From assembly GCA_021202985.1 (NCBI GenBank), contig JAJQCA010000046.1, positions 81,217 to 145,216 on the forward strand: a stretch of DNA of 64,000 nt, in the 5' to 3' direction. This document shows positions 39,472 to 49,905 of the stretch, in pieces. Each line of letters begins with the position of its first letter. Position 1 is the stretch's first letter. A program made the position numbers and the translations under genes. The DNA comes from Alistipes sp. (GTDB lineage: Bacteria; Bacteroidota; Bacteroidia; Bacteroidales; Rikenellaceae). The notes beneath the pieces were generated by a model. It was not told where the DNA came from. It saw nothing but the letters and a program-made list of their open reading frames with translations, and did not search any database.

Positions 39472-40782
39472 CTACCCGGCGAAATATTTCTCCAGCGAGT
39501 GGTCTCCCACCACCACGGTGGTGAACAGCTCCGGGTCGAGGTATCTGGCTGCGGTAGCCAGAACGCTCTCCGGGGTCATGGCCTTAACCTCGCGGAGGAA
39601 CCTTTCGAGATAGGTGTTGTCCGTCCCGTTCTGGATATTCTCGATGGTTACGTCCGCAATCCCGAACGGCCCGTCGAGGATACGCATAACCTCGCCGGTC
39701 ATAATGTTCTTCACTATTTGCAGCTCCTCCTCCGGCACCGGCTCAGTGGCGAGCCGCTCCATCTCGAGGTATATCTGGGCCACCGAATCGACCGTGGCGT
39801 TCTTCGCCACCTCGGTAGCTATGGCAATATAACCCTCGTTCTCCATATTCACCATCCCGGCGAACACTCCGTACGTATACCCCCTCTCCTCGCGGAGGTT
39901 ACTCACAAGGCGCGACCCGAAATATCCTCCGAGGATGGCCGTAACCACCTGCATCGGTATATAATCGGGATGGGTGCGCGGATGGAACAGGCGGCCTATC
40001 CTGAGGGCCGATTGCAGGGCGCCGTGGTGCCCCTCGAACTCGAAACTTTCCGAGACCGCCTTCGGGAACGCCGGCGGCGCCGGCGCATCACCAGCCGGAA
40101 GGAATCCGGCGAACTCCTCGAGCAGCGCGGTCTCCTTTGGCCCCACCCGGCCGCTGGCAACCACGAAGCAGTTGCCCGACACGTAATGGCGCGTATAGAA
40201 CTCCTCGAGGATATCTCGGGTCAGGTCGTTGTACCGGTATTCGGAGTAGGAGACCCCGTACGGATGCTTCGGCCCGAAGAGGGCCTTTGCGAATATCTCG
40301 CGGGCGCGGAACGACACTTTTTGCCTCTCCAGCCCGAGGCGCTGGCAATGCTTGTTGGCGTACACCGAAACCTCCGCCTCCGGGAAGGCGGGCATGGCGA
40401 GTATCTCCCGGGCCACTTCGAGTGTCTTGCCGAAGAACCGCGACAGGGATGCGAAAGTCACCACCGCGTAATCCCGGTCAATGGTCACGTCGTAATACGA
40501 CCCGAAATAGTCCAGCCTCTCGGCGATATGCCTCGCGTCGTGCAGGCGGCTCCCCTCGGCCAGCATATTGGCCGTGGCGGAGGCCGAGAAGGGCTTTTCC
40601 TGCACGGAACTGCCCGCCCGGAATATAAAGCTGATCCGGATAACCGGCTGGTCGGGAATATCGAGAGTGTATATCTTAACCCCGTTGGCCGCCACGGTCA
40701 CTTCCGGCAGGCGGGTTTCAAGGCTGTCGGGTACCTTTATGGCAGGCATCCGGGCCATCGTACCGTTACTTTCCATTTGCAT
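39472..40782 (-). CDS. M16-family peptidase, apparently non-catalytic subunit
   Basis: M16 fold sequence but ATANMLAEGS in place of HxxEH; overlaps the catalytic paralogue by 17 bp. Confidence 0.85.
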   Translation of the reverse strand: MQMESNGTMARMPAIKVPDSLETRLPEVTVAANGVKIYTLDIPDQPVIRISFIFRAGSSVQEKPFSASATANMLAEGSRLHDARHIAERLDYFGSYYDVTIDRDYAVVTFASLSRFFGKTLEVAREILAMPAFPEAEVSVYANKHCQRLGLERQKVSFRAREIFAKALFGPKHPYGVSYSEYRYNDLTRDILEEFYTRHYVSGNCFVVASGRVGPKETALLEEFAGFLPAGDAPAPPAFPKAVSESFEFEGHHGALQSALRIGRLFHPRTHPDYIPMQVVTAILGGYFGSRLVSNLREERGYTYGVFAGMVNMENEGYIAIATEVAKNATVDSVAQIYLEMERLATEPVPEEELQIVKNIMTGEVMRILDGPFGIADVTIENIQNGTDNTYLERFLREVKAMTPESVLATAARYLDPELFTTVVVGDHSLEKYFAG

Positions 40783-42028
40783 CCCTTATCATTTTTTCCG
40801 GTACGTACACAAGCGTGGAACTCCGCTCCGGGACGAAAACTTCCGCGGCCGCCCGGGCCACTTCGTCGGCTGTCACGGACCGGAATATGGCCACCTCGCC
40901 GTTCAGGAGCGACATATCGCCAATCATATTGTAGTAGCCGAGGTTCATGGCCTTGTTCATCACGTTTATTTCGCCGAAAATCGTCCCCGCCTCGAATTTG
41001 TTTTTCACCTTTTCCAGCTCGTAATCCGTTATTTCCTCGTTCTTCAATTTTTCGAGTTCCTCCCACATGGCCTTCTCGCCCTCTTCGATTGAGAACCCCG
41101 GCAGCAGGTGGCCGGTCATGATGAACAGCCCCGGGTCGAGGTCGTTTGAGATGTAGGCGTTCACCGACGAGAACATCTTTTTCTCCTTCACAAGGAAATG
41201 GTTCAGCCGGGAAGAACTTCCCCCCGCCAGCAGGTCCGACATCAGGTCGCAAAGGTAGTGCTGGCGGCTCAATCGGCCGGCCATTTTAAAGGCGATGGTA
41301 ATGGCCACGGCCGGAACGTCTTTCATGCACTCCAGGCGCCGGGCTTCGGTCTGCTCCGGTTCTGCCGGGAACAGGTCGTGCGGGGCCGGTTCGCCCTCGA
41401 CCTCGCCGAACCACTTTTCGGCCAGCCCTATCGCCTCAACTTCCGGTATGTCGGCCACAATGGAGAGAATCGCGTTCGAGGGACTATAATATTTCTTGTA
41501 GAAGGCCTTCACCTCGTCGAGTGTGGCGTCCGCGATATGGTCGGGCGTAAGGCCGATGGTGGCCCACCGGTATGGATGGACTTTGTAAGCCATATCGCGC
41601 AGCAGCAGCCAATGGTCGCCGTATGGCTGGTTTAGATAGCGCTGGTTATATTCCTCTATGACTACCCGCTTTTCGGCTTCGAGCGCCACGGGGCTAATAT
41701 CCAGCCCGGTCATCCGGTCGGATTCCAGCCAGAGGGCTATTTCGAGGTTGTCCTTGGGCAGGGTTATATAATAATCGGTATAGTCGTTATTTGTGAATGC
41801 GTTATTTTCGCCGCAAGCCATCTGGAGGGGAAGGTCGAAATCCGGGATGTCGCGGGTACCGCGGAACATAAGGTGCTCGAACAGGTGCGCGAATCCCGTC
41901 CGGGAGGGGTTCTCGTTACGGGCGCCCACGCGGTATATAATGTTCACCGCGGCCATGGCCGAAGCCCTGTCCCTGTGGGCGAGTACGGTAAGGCCGTTAG
42001 GCAGTATCTTCTGTTTATATTCTATCAC
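40766..42028 (-). CDS. M16-family zinc metallopeptidase
   Basis: FAHLFEHLMFRGT (HxxEH), downstream VIEEYNQR. Confidence 0.93.
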   Translation of the reverse strand: MIEYKQKILPNGLTVLAHRDRASAMAAVNIIYRVGARNENPSRTGFAHLFEHLMFRGTRDIPDFDLPLQMACGENNAFTNNDYTDYYITLPKDNLEIALWLESDRMTGLDISPVALEAEKRVVIEEYNQRYLNQPYGDHWLLLRDMAYKVHPYRWATIGLTPDHIADATLDEVKAFYKKYYSPSNAILSIVADIPEVEAIGLAEKWFGEVEGEPAPHDLFPAEPEQTEARRLECMKDVPAVAITIAFKMAGRLSRQHYLCDLMSDLLAGGSSSRLNHFLVKEKKMFSSVNAYISNDLDPGLFIMTGHLLPGFSIEEGEKAMWEELEKLKNEEITDYELEKVKNKFEAGTIFGEINVMNKAMNLGYYNMIGDMSLLNGEVAIFRSVTADEVARAAAEVFVPERSSTLVYVPEKMIRDANGK

Positions 42029-42261
42029 GGGTATTTATTTACTTATCGGCGGACCGGTTTATTCCGACCTGTCCGAGCGGGTAAAGGTAGTGAAAAAAGC
42101 GGGGCCAAGCGGTAAAAACGTTCCCCGAATAAACCGGCGGGACTGTTCCGGGCCGTATTCGGCATGGACCGAAACGACTGTCCATACCTGTGTGCCCCTG
42201 CCCGATGGTGTCACGCAAACCGAACGACCAACAATTCGGATGCCATACCGGCCCGGGTGGT

Positions 42262-42939
42262 TTACCTTGCCTGCGAATAATCCGGGTCGGGGAGCTTGTT
42301 CATAAGCGACACAACCTGCGACGACCTTCTTTGCATGTATGACGAGGGCGCACCGAGGTCCATCCGGGACGGCGCCGGAAGCACGGTCGCTACCATAGCC
42401 GCCTCGCTGCGGGACAGCCCGGAAGCCGGTTTACCAAAATACCGCTCCGCGGCCGACTGTGCCCCGTAAACCCCCGGAGCCACCTCTATAACGTTAAGGT
42501 AGACTTCCATAATCCGCTGTTTCCCCCATACCGCTTCGATCAGGACGGTGAACCAGCTCTCGACTCCCTTCCGCAACCATGTTCCCGCCGGTGCGCAGAA
42601 CACATTTTTGGCGGTCTGCTGGCTGATGGTGCTGGCTCCCCGTTTGCGGCGTCCTTCCCGCCGTTCCTGCATGGCTGCGCGTATGGCTTCCAGGTCGAAG
42701 CCGCGGTGGGAGAGGAAATTATTATCTTCGGTGGCTATAACGGCTTTTTGCAAATAGGGCGATATACGGGTAAGAGGAACCCACTTCGAATCGACCCCGC
42801 TGCGGCCGGCCCCGAGCGCCTGCACGGCCTTGTACGGCGTTACCGTTACCGGTATATAGCGGAACACGGCCACACACCCGACCGACGCCACGGCGAAAAA
42901 TATTATAAAATAGAGCGTTATCCTTCCGATATACTTCAT
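42262..42939 (-). CDS. mtgA: Monofunctional peptidoglycan transglycosylase (start 42939 or 42948)
   Basis: ATEDNNFLSHRGFDLEAIRAAMQ; GASTISQQTAKNVF; MEVYLNVIEVAPGVYGAQSAAERYFGKPASGLSRSEAA. ORF opens to 43155. Confidence 0.94.
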   Translation of the reverse strand: MKYIGRITLYFIIFFAVASVGCVAVFRYIPVTVTPYKAVQALGAGRSGVDSKWVPLTRISPYLQKAVIATEDNNFLSHRGFDLEAIRAAMQERREGRRKRGASTISQQTAKNVFCAPAGTWLRKGVESWFTVLIEAVWGKQRIMEVYLNVIEVAPGVYGAQSAAERYFGKPASGLSRSEAAMVATVLPAPSRMDLGAPSSYMQRRSSQVVSLMNKLPDPDYSQAR

Positions 42940-43374
42940 TTCGTGCATGCGTTTAACCGGCGGCGGCCGGTCGCACCGCAAAGATAATATTTCCGGCCGG
43001 GAGGTGAAAGCCGGGAGAAGCGTCTCGCATTCGTTATCATTGAGCCATACCGAGAGAGCAATCTGATTACGAGAAAACTTAGCGCATCGGTATTTTTCCG
43101 CGACGCTCTTTCCCCGGTATTGGCGTCCGGATAAGTTTGAAAGGCGATGTAACAATCCGACGGCACCCGTTGCTCATCGGGAAGCGGCGTTTCTTCCGGA
43201 CCCGCATTTCCCCGGTTTAAAGGCCGGTCGGCAGGAACTTTAACCCGGGTCTTGGAAGACGCCCTGTAAGGGCTGCATAAGGCATTACAGCCACGATTAC
43301 TCAGGCCATCGCAGTTGCGTGTCCGGAATTGCCATATTCGGCCCGTAAAGTGTGAAAAAACTAACAAATGAAAA

Positions 43375-43407
43375 TTTGGGCGGGTAGCTAATTTTCCCGT
43401 ATATTTG
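43375..43407 (+). promoter_or_regulatory. Putative nifJ promoter (TTTG-N21-TATATTTG)
   Basis: 43375-43378 and 43400-43407; implies a ~140-nt 5' UTR. Confidence 0.6.
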
Positions 43408-43550
43408 TAAGTTTTCACAACGAACCCTTACTAAATCAAACGATTAACAACCGGCCACAGCCCGGGATCATACCAGCCCGGCGGGCCACTAAAGTTTTAG
43501 CCGGGAACCATTCGCAATTTTAATTAGAAACTACACATAGAATAACAAAG

Positions 43551-46500
43551 ATGGCACAAAAAAAATTCATCACCTGTGACGGTAACTACGCTGCTGCCCA
43601 TATCGCCTATATGTTCAGCGAGGTGGCGGCTATCTACCCGATCACACCATCGTCGACGATGGCGGAACTCGTGGACGAGTGGGCGGCCGCGGGACGGAAA
43701 AACATTTTCGGGGAGACCGTACAGGTCGTAGAGATGCAATCCGAGGCGGGAGCCGCCGGCGCCCTGCACGGCTCTTTGCAGGCCGGTGCGCTCAGCACCA
43801 CCTTCACCGCCTCGCAGGGGCTGTTGCTGATGGTTCCCAACATGTACAAGATAGCCGGCGAGCTGCTGCCGGGTGTTCTGCACGTATCGGCCCGTGCGCT
43901 GGCAGCTCAGGCGCTCTCGATTTTCGGTGACCACCAGGACGTTATGGCCACCCGCCAGACCGGGTTCGCCATGCTGGCCACCAGCAGTGTGCAGGAGGTT
44001 ATGGACCTCGCGGGGATAGCCCACCTTATGGCTATCAAATCCCGCGTACCGTTCCTTCACTTTTTCGACGGTTTCCGTACCTCGCACGAGATTCAGAAGG
44101 TGGAGGTGATGGATCAGGACGCCATCGCGGCACTCATTGACCGGGATGCCCTTGCGGCGTTCCGTGCCAGGGCCCTCAATCCGAACCATCCGGTTACCCG
44201 GGGTACGGCCCAAAACCCGGACATTTACTTCCAGTCGCGCGAAGCATCCAACCGTTTCTATGACGTGCTGCCGGACATGGTGGCCGATATGATGGACAAG
44301 ATAAGCGGCATCACGGGCCGCCGCTACCGCCCGTTCACCTACTACGGCGCACCGGACGCGGAGAATGTGATAGTGGCTATGGGTTCCGTAACGGAGACCA
44401 TAAAAGAGACTATTGATTACCTCAACTCGGAGGGACAGAAAACGGGTCTTATCACGGTCCACCTCTACCGTCCGTTCTCGGAAAAATATTTCTTCGAAGC
44501 GGTTCCGGCCAGCGTTAAGCGGGTGTGCGTGCTCGACCGCACGAAAGAGCCGGGAGCTTCCGGCCAGCCGCTCTACCTCGACGTGCGCGATATGTTCTAC
44601 GGCAAGGAGAACGCCCCGATGGTTATCGGCGGCATTTACGGCCTCTCGTCGAAGGACACCACCCCTGCCCAGATACTCGCCGTTTACGAGAATCTCGCTT
44701 CGGCCGAGCCCAAAAAGGATTTCACGGTAGGTATCGTGGACGACGTGACTTGCAAATCCCTCCCCGTGGGCGAGGAGATTTCGCTTGCGAAACCGGGGAC
44801 TTTCGAGGGCCTGTTCTTCGGTCTCGGGGCCGACGGTACGGTGGGCGCCAACAAGAACTCGATTAAGATTATCGGCGAAACGACCGACAAATATTGCCAG
44901 GCCTACTTCTCGTACGACTCGAAGAAGTCGGGCGGTTACACATCCTCGCACCTCCGGTTCGGCGACAGCCCCATCACATCGCCCTATCTGGTTACCACAC
45001 CCGATTTCGTGGCCTGCCACGTTCCGTCGTACGTGGACAAGTACGACGTACTCAAGGGCATTAAGCCGGGCGGTTCGTTCCTCCTGAACAGCGTCCACGA
45101 CGCGGAGACGACCAAAGCGTCCCTGCCGGGCAAAATGAAAAGGGAGCTGGCCGAGAAGAAGATTAACTTCTACATAATCAACGCCACGGCAATCGCGGCG
45201 GAAATAGGTCTCGGCAGCCGCACCAACACCATAATGCAGTCGGCGTTCTTCAAGATTGCCGGCGTGATACCGTACGAGACGGCCGTGGAGCACATGAAGA
45301 AGGCCATCCTGAAATCCTACGGCATCAAGGGCGAGGACATAGTCAATATGAACTATGCGGCGGTAGACCTCGGCGGCCAGAAGGTGGTAAAGGTCGACGT
45401 CCCCGCTGAATGGGCATCTATCGACTGTTCGGCCGAAGCGCCGGCAGCGACCGGATGCGGCTGTAAGCCGGAGTTCATAACCAATGTGGTGGAGCCGGTG
45501 AACGCCCTCAAGGGCGACCAGTTACCGGTAAGCGTATTCACGGGCCGCGAAGACGGTACATGGGACAACGGCACTTCGGCATACGAGAAGCGTGGCATCG
45601 CGGTGAACGTACCCAAATGGATACCTGAGAACTGTATCCAGTGTAACCAGTGTTCGTACGTCTGCCCGCACGCGGCCATACGCCCGTTCCTGCTCACCGA
45701 GCAGGAAGCCGCGCAGCGCAACATCGAGACCCTGCAGGGCCTCGGTCCGACCAAGGAGTACAAATTCCGTATACAGGTAACCCCTCTCGACTGTACGGGT
45801 TGCTCGAACTGTGCGGATGTCTGCCCGGCCAAGGAGAAAGCCCTCGTGATGGAGCCGCTCGAAAGCCAGATGTGCCAGCAGCCTATCTACGACGACCTCC
45901 ACAAAAACGTGGGGTACCGCGACCAGGTAATCGACAAGAGCAAAACCGTGAAAGGCAGCCAGTTCGCCCAGCCGTTGTTCGAGTTCTCCGGCGCCTGCGC
46001 CGGCTGCGGCGAAACGCCGTACATCAAGACCCTTACACAGTTGTTCGGCGACCGCATGATGGTCGCCAACGCCACAGGCTGTACTTCCATATACAGCGGC
46101 TCGGCCCCGTCGACGCCTTACTGCCTCGACCAGAACGGCCGCGGTCCGGCATGGGCCAACTCGCTGTTCGAGGATAATGCCGAGTTCGGTTTCGGTATGC
46201 ATATCGGCACCGAGAAACTCCGCGACACGGTGGAAGAGAAGATGCGTAACGCGATAGCCGACTGCCCGTGCTGCACCGCCGAGCTGAAGGACGCGATGCA
46301 GGAATGGATAGACGGACGCCACGAGGCGGCAACCAGTGCGGCCGCGAGCGAGAAACTTATTCCGATGCTCCAGTCCTGCGACTGCGACACCTGCCGTGAA
46401 CTGCTGGCGATGAAGGACCACTTCGTGAAAAAATCGCAGTGGATAATCGGCGGCGACGGCTGGGGCTACGATATCGGTTACGGTGGTCTCGACCACGTAC

Positions 46501-47102
46501 TGGCATCGGGAGCGGATGTTAATATCCTCGTGGTGGACACGGAAGTCTACTCCAATACCGGCGGCCAGTCTTCAAAGTCGACCCCGGTAGGCGCCGTAGC
46601 CAAATTCGCCTCCTCGGGTAAACGAATCCGCAAGAAGGACCTCGGCGTTATCGCCATGACGTACGGTTACGTCTATGTGGCGCAGGTTGCCATAGGGGCA
46701 AACCAGTCGCAGATGTTCAACGCAATGAAGGAGGCGGAGGCTTATCCCGGACCGTCGTTGGTGATTGCCTACTCGCCCTGTATCAACCACGGTATCAAAG
46801 GCGGCATGACCCGCACCCAGACCATCGGCAAGCAGGCTGTCGAATCGGGGTACTGGCACTTGTGGAGGTACAATCCCGCGCTGGAAGGCACCGGGAAGAA
46901 CCCGTTCTCGCTCGACTCCAAAGAGCCTGACTGGAGCAAATTCCGGCCGTTCCTGATGAAAGAGGTGCGCTACACGTCGCTTCTGAAATCGTTCCCGGAC
47001 GAAGCGGAAGAGCTGTTCCGGGCCGCGGAAGAGAACGCCAAATGGAGGTACAATTCCTATAAACGATACGCTTCGATGGACTATGCGATAGCGGAAGAAT
47101 AG
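43551..47102 (+). CDS. nifJ: Pyruvate:ferredoxin (flavodoxin) oxidoreductase
   Basis: AYMFSEVAAIYPITPSSTMAE; two 4Fe-4S motifs CIQCNQCSYVCP and CTGCSNCADVCP; GACAGCGETPY; VDTEVYSNTGGQSSKSTPVGA. Confidence 0.98.
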   Translation: MAQKKFITCDGNYAAAHIAYMFSEVAAIYPITPSSTMAELVDEWAAAGRKNIFGETVQVVEMQSEAGAAGALHGSLQAGALSTTFTASQGLLLMVPNMYKIAGELLPGVLHVSARALAAQALSIFGDHQDVMATRQTGFAMLATSSVQEVMDLAGIAHLMAIKSRVPFLHFFDGFRTSHEIQKVEVMDQDAIAALIDRDALAAFRARALNPNHPVTRGTAQNPDIYFQSREASNRFYDVLPDMVADMMDKISGITGRRYRPFTYYGAPDAENVIVAMGSVTETIKETIDYLNSEGQKTGLITVHLYRPFSEKYFFEAVPASVKRVCVLDRTKEPGASGQPLYLDVRDMFYGKENAPMVIGGIYGLSSKDTTPAQILAVYENLASAEPKKDFTVGIVDDVTCKSLPVGEEISLAKPGTFEGLFFGLGADGTVGANKNSIKIIGETTDKYCQAYFSYDSKKSGGYTSSHLRFGDSPITSPYLVTTPDFVACHVPSYVDKYDVLKGIKPGGSFLLNSVHDAETTKASLPGKMKRELAEKKINFYIINATAIAAEIGLGSRTNTIMQSAFFKIAGVIPYETAVEHMKKAILKSYGIKGEDIVNMNYAAVDLGGQKVVKVDVPAEWASIDCSAEAPAATGCGCKPEFITNVVEPVNALKGDQLPVSVFTGREDGTWDNGTSAYEKRGIAVNVPKWIPENCIQCNQCSYVCPHAAIRPFLLTEQEAAQRNIETLQGLGPTKEYKFRIQVTPLDCTGCSNCADVCPAKEKALVMEPLESQMCQQPIYDDLHKNVGYRDQVIDKSKTVKGSQFAQPLFEFSGACAGCGETPYIKTLTQLFGDRMMVANATGCTSIYSGSAPSTPYCLDQNGRGPAWANSLFEDNAEFGFGMHIGTEKLRDTVEEKMRNAIADCPCCTAELKDAMQEWIDGRHEAATSAAASEKLIPMLQSCDCDTCRELLAMKDHFVKKSQWIIGGDGWGYDIGYGGLDHVLASGADVNILVVDTEVYSNTGGQSSKSTPVGAVAKFASSGKRIRKKDLGVIAMTYGYVYVAQVAIGANQSQMFNAMKEAEAYPGPSLVIAYSPCINHGIKGGMTRTQTIGKQAVESGYWHLWRYNPALEGTGKNPFSLDSKEPDWSKFRPFLMKEVRYTSLLKSFPDEAEELFRAAEENAKWRYNSYKRYASMDYAIAEE

Positions 47103-47144
47103 CCGCGTTGTGGTTCCGGCCGTATAGGCCGGGTATCTGTTTAA

Positions 47145-47171
47145 AACGGCCTCCCTGTACGGGAGGCCGTT
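47145..47171 (+). terminator. Terminator after nifJ
   Basis: AACGGCCTCCC-TGTAC-GGGAGGCCGTT. Confidence 0.75.
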
Positions 47172-47279
47172 CCGTTTAGGCCGGAATATGAAACTTTTTA
47201 ACTAATTTATTCCTTTTTCATGCATCGTTCCCGGGCGGCCTTGCATCTTACCTGTAACCAGAATTACAAACCACGCACC

Positions 47280-47648
47280 ATGAAAAAGGTTTACACCGTT
47301 ATAGCGATTTCATTTTTAGCCGTTTGTCTGATACCGGTAATATTCCTCTCGGCATGTTCGAATAAGGACGAAATACCCCTTTCTTTTTCGGCCCTGGCTT
47401 ATTCGATAGAAGCGGGCCAGAATAAAGAAATAGAGATAAATTCCGGCAACGGTAACTACTCCATATATACACTCGACGAATCGACCGTGCTTGCCGGTTA
47501 CAGCAAAATGGGTAAGAAATCGGCAGGCAAACTTATCCTGACCGGTCTCAGCGAAGGCGAAACGTCCGTAAGGGTCGTGGACAATATCTCTAACGAGGAA
47601 ATCGAGCTGACGGTAATTGTAACCGGGCCTTATTCATCCTTAGAGTAA
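47280..47648 (+). CDS. Small lipoprotein, Ig/BIG2-like body
   Basis: MKKVYTVIAISFLAVCLIPVIFLSAC lipobox; LTGLSEGETSVRVVD. Confidence 0.55.
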   Translation: MKKVYTVIAISFLAVCLIPVIFLSACSNKDEIPLSFSALAYSIEAGQNKEIEINSGNGNYSIYTLDESTVLAGYSKMGKKSAGKLILTGLSEGETSVRVVDNISNEEIELTVIVTGPYSSLE

Positions 47649-47778
47649 CCGCCTACCGTCAGCCATCCCCCCGTGCCGGGCAATCGTTCCTTCCATTGCC
47701 GGTTTGCATCGGGTTTGACGTTATCAAAAAATGCGGCCCCCGGAGGATGCCGCATCGCGATAGAAAAAAACCAGCTAC

Positions 47779-48210
47779 TTATTTCTGTTTCTTGTATTCC
47801 ATCCTGTCATAGTGGTCGTATTCGCTTATCTCGAGTACGAGCGACGATGAGGTGAGCTTAGCCACGTCCTGCGTTATTATGTCCCCGTCGGAGTCGATTA
47901 TAACAAGTACATCTTCATCCATATACCACCGGAAGGCTTCGCTGTATTCCCAGTCTTCCTCCCTGTCCACTTCCCTGACGACGCCCGTACCGTCGGAGTC
48001 GAAAGTCATATACATCTGGTATTCCGACGAGGTGCTGAAAGAAACGCTGAACGAGTTGCTCGTGTTGTATTCCCATCCGCTGTACTTTACCAGATACCAT
48101 GTACCATAGAGGTTCGACTCGTCGCCTACCTTGTCGTCGTCGTTGCCGCAACCGCCGAACATCAGAGCCGACAGCGCGAGGGTGCAAAATAAAAGGGTTA
48201 ATTTTTTCAT
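47779..48210 (-). CDS. Lipocalin-like small lipoprotein
   Basis: Lipobox MFGGC; NLYGTWYLVKYSGWEY, MTFDSDGTG. Confidence 0.65.
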   Translation of the reverse strand: MKKLTLLFCTLALSALMFGGCGNDDDKVGDESNLYGTWYLVKYSGWEYNTSNSFSVSFSTSSEYQMYMTFDSDGTGVVREVDREEDWEYSEAFRWYMDEDVLVIIDSDGDIITQDVAKLTSSSLVLEISEYDHYDRMEYKKQK

Positions 48211-48272
48211 TTGTCGTTATTAATGCGGTCCCCGGATTATCCGGGACCTGATTGTCTGCTCCCGGGCGGGGT

Positions 48273-48935
48273 TCAGAATGCCAGCCCGAGCCGTATTTTG
48301 AAATTGTTCGTAAACATCTTACTGCCTTCCCCCATTTTGACAAAACCGCGTTGGAAGCTGAAATCGAAGTTAAAACGATTGCGGTACCAGAAACCGGTAC
48401 CGGTATTAAGGCCCGCGTCGTAACGGTTCCAGCCGTCCCAGTCACCGATTTTCGCACTTTGGCTACCGCCTCCCGTATCCCGCTTCTGCTTCCCGGCATA
48501 GTCATACAGGGCATAGGACCCCGTATGAATATCGATTTTAAAATCGGCGGACACGGCAAACTTCCACCCGAAAGTGAACGGGGAGTACTGGACGCTGTGC
48601 GCAATAAGACTCGCATCGGCGTATTCGTTGTCTACCTTGTAACCGCGTGAGCCGAGGCCGAATTCCATACCCCAATAGGCCCCGGCCTCGCGTATTGGCT
48701 TCTGGTAGCCTATCATAAAGTCGTAAGCCGCCTTACCGCTAAGACCTTTAGCGTTTTTTCCGGCCGCGTTCATAACGTTCAGGCCGGCACGGAAAAACCA
48801 TTGGCTGGCCTTCGGCTCGGGAGCCGGTTCGGAATCCGTAATCAATAACCTGCTGTGGGATTCCAGGATGCGGGTTTGCGCACTGATTCCATGGCACAAA
48901 AATATAGCCGCTGCTATAAACAGTATCCTTTTCAT
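48273..48935 (-). CDS. Outer-membrane beta-barrel-like protein
   Basis: Signal peptide MKRILFIAAAIFLCHGISAQ; alternating aromatic strands ending FKIRLGLAF. ORF opens to 49028. Confidence 0.65.
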   Translation of the reverse strand: MKRILFIAAAIFLCHGISAQTRILESHSRLLITDSEPAPEPKASQWFFRAGLNVMNAAGKNAKGLSGKAAYDFMIGYQKPIREAGAYWGMEFGLGSRGYKVDNEYADASLIAHSVQYSPFTFGWKFAVSADFKIDIHTGSYALYDYAGKQKRDTGGGSQSAKIGDWDGWNRYDAGLNTGTGFWYRNRFNFDFSFQRGFVKMGEGSKMFTNNFKIRLGLAF

Positions 48936-48961
48936 TTTTCGTTTCGACTTTAAGTTTAGGT

Positions 48962-49429
48962 TTATCTTCTTATGGACACCGCACCCTTCTCCCTCTCTAA
49001 AGGCTGGCCGATCTCCATACGTATCCATTCGTAATCCTCTTCGGTAGCGGTCTCCCAGTGGGTGTAATGGCCCGGGTATCCGGTTACGGTAACGTTATAG
49101 CCGCCACGGTCTTCGCTCTCTATTTTGAAAGTGGCCGCTACCATAACGTCGCAGTCGTACTCCTCCGAGGAGCGGTTGGCGCCCCAGTTGCGGATGTTGG
49201 CAATATCGCCCTGCAACGCTATCTCTATCTCCTCGCGGGTGAGATGCCATACGTCCTTTTTCTTTTCCGGGTCGACCCTCAGCTCCACCACCACCGGCTT
49301 AACATAGGCGTTGGAGTTCATGTCCAGCACCCGGGCCTGTGTATTGAGCACTTTTACCACGGTCTTTTGGGCATGTGCCGGGATTGAGCAAACGGCCACA
49401 AAAAGCAGGACCGGCAGAAGTTTCTTCAT
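48962..49429 (-). CDS. Secreted hypothetical protein
   Basis: Signal peptide MKKLLPVLLFVAVCSIPAHAQ; directly upstream of the beta-barrel gene. Confidence 0.65.
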   Translation of the reverse strand: MKKLLPVLLFVAVCSIPAHAQKTVVKVLNTQARVLDMNSNAYVKPVVVELRVDPEKKKDVWHLTREEIEIALQGDIANIRNWGANRSSEEYDCDVMVAATFKIESEDRGGYNVTVTGYPGHYTHWETATEEDYEWIRMEIGQPLEREKGAVSIRR

Positions 49430-49591
49430 AGACTGAATATTTAGGGGTTAATAATGCCGGCGTACAATCGCCGGGGAGGTTGTCGAAGCGCCGCCTACCG
49501 GACACTTCAAATTCCCGGACAAAGGTATGTAAAACAAGCAGCGGGAAGGGCGCGCGGGTATTTCCAAAAAAGGGACATAAGTGTCGCCAGT

Positions 49592-49831
49592 TCAGATACG
49601 CATCAGGTATTTACGGCTGTGGGCCTCCTGCCGGACGGCATCGGATAGCTCGCCGAAGAAATCGTGTTCGAGGATAATGCATATACGCCACAGGAGGTGG
49701 GTGTCGATGGTCTCTTTACGGAATATTTTGTATACGTTCGGCCGGGTGCAGCACAACTGGCGCGCAAACCAGGCGACGGGTCGTCCCTGCTGGCGTAGTG
49801 TGCGTTCGATAAGTTGTCCGGCATGGAGCAT
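49592..49831 (-). CDS. Small XRE-like HTH protein (79 aa)
   Basis: LIERTLRQQGRPVAWFARQLCCTRPNVYKIFRKETIDTHLLWRICIILEHDFF. Confidence 0.7.
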   Translation of the reverse strand: MLHAGQLIERTLRQQGRPVAWFARQLCCTRPNVYKIFRKETIDTHLLWRICIILEHDFFGELSDAVRQEAHSRKYLMRI

Positions 49832-49905
49832 AGCCTTTCCCGAAAGTTGACCGCCCCGACTCCCTGTGGGTGAGATTAAGTATGAAAGGTAAGGGATATA
49901 TACAG

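Noticed and set aside
42936-43418. 160-aa minus-strand ORF upstream of mtgA
   Set aside because: Overlaps the nifJ promoter and mtgA start; low-complexity composition; probably intergenic.
43524-45293. 589-aa minus-strand ORF antisense to nifJ
   Set aside because: Antisense to a highly conserved PFOR; no domain recognised.
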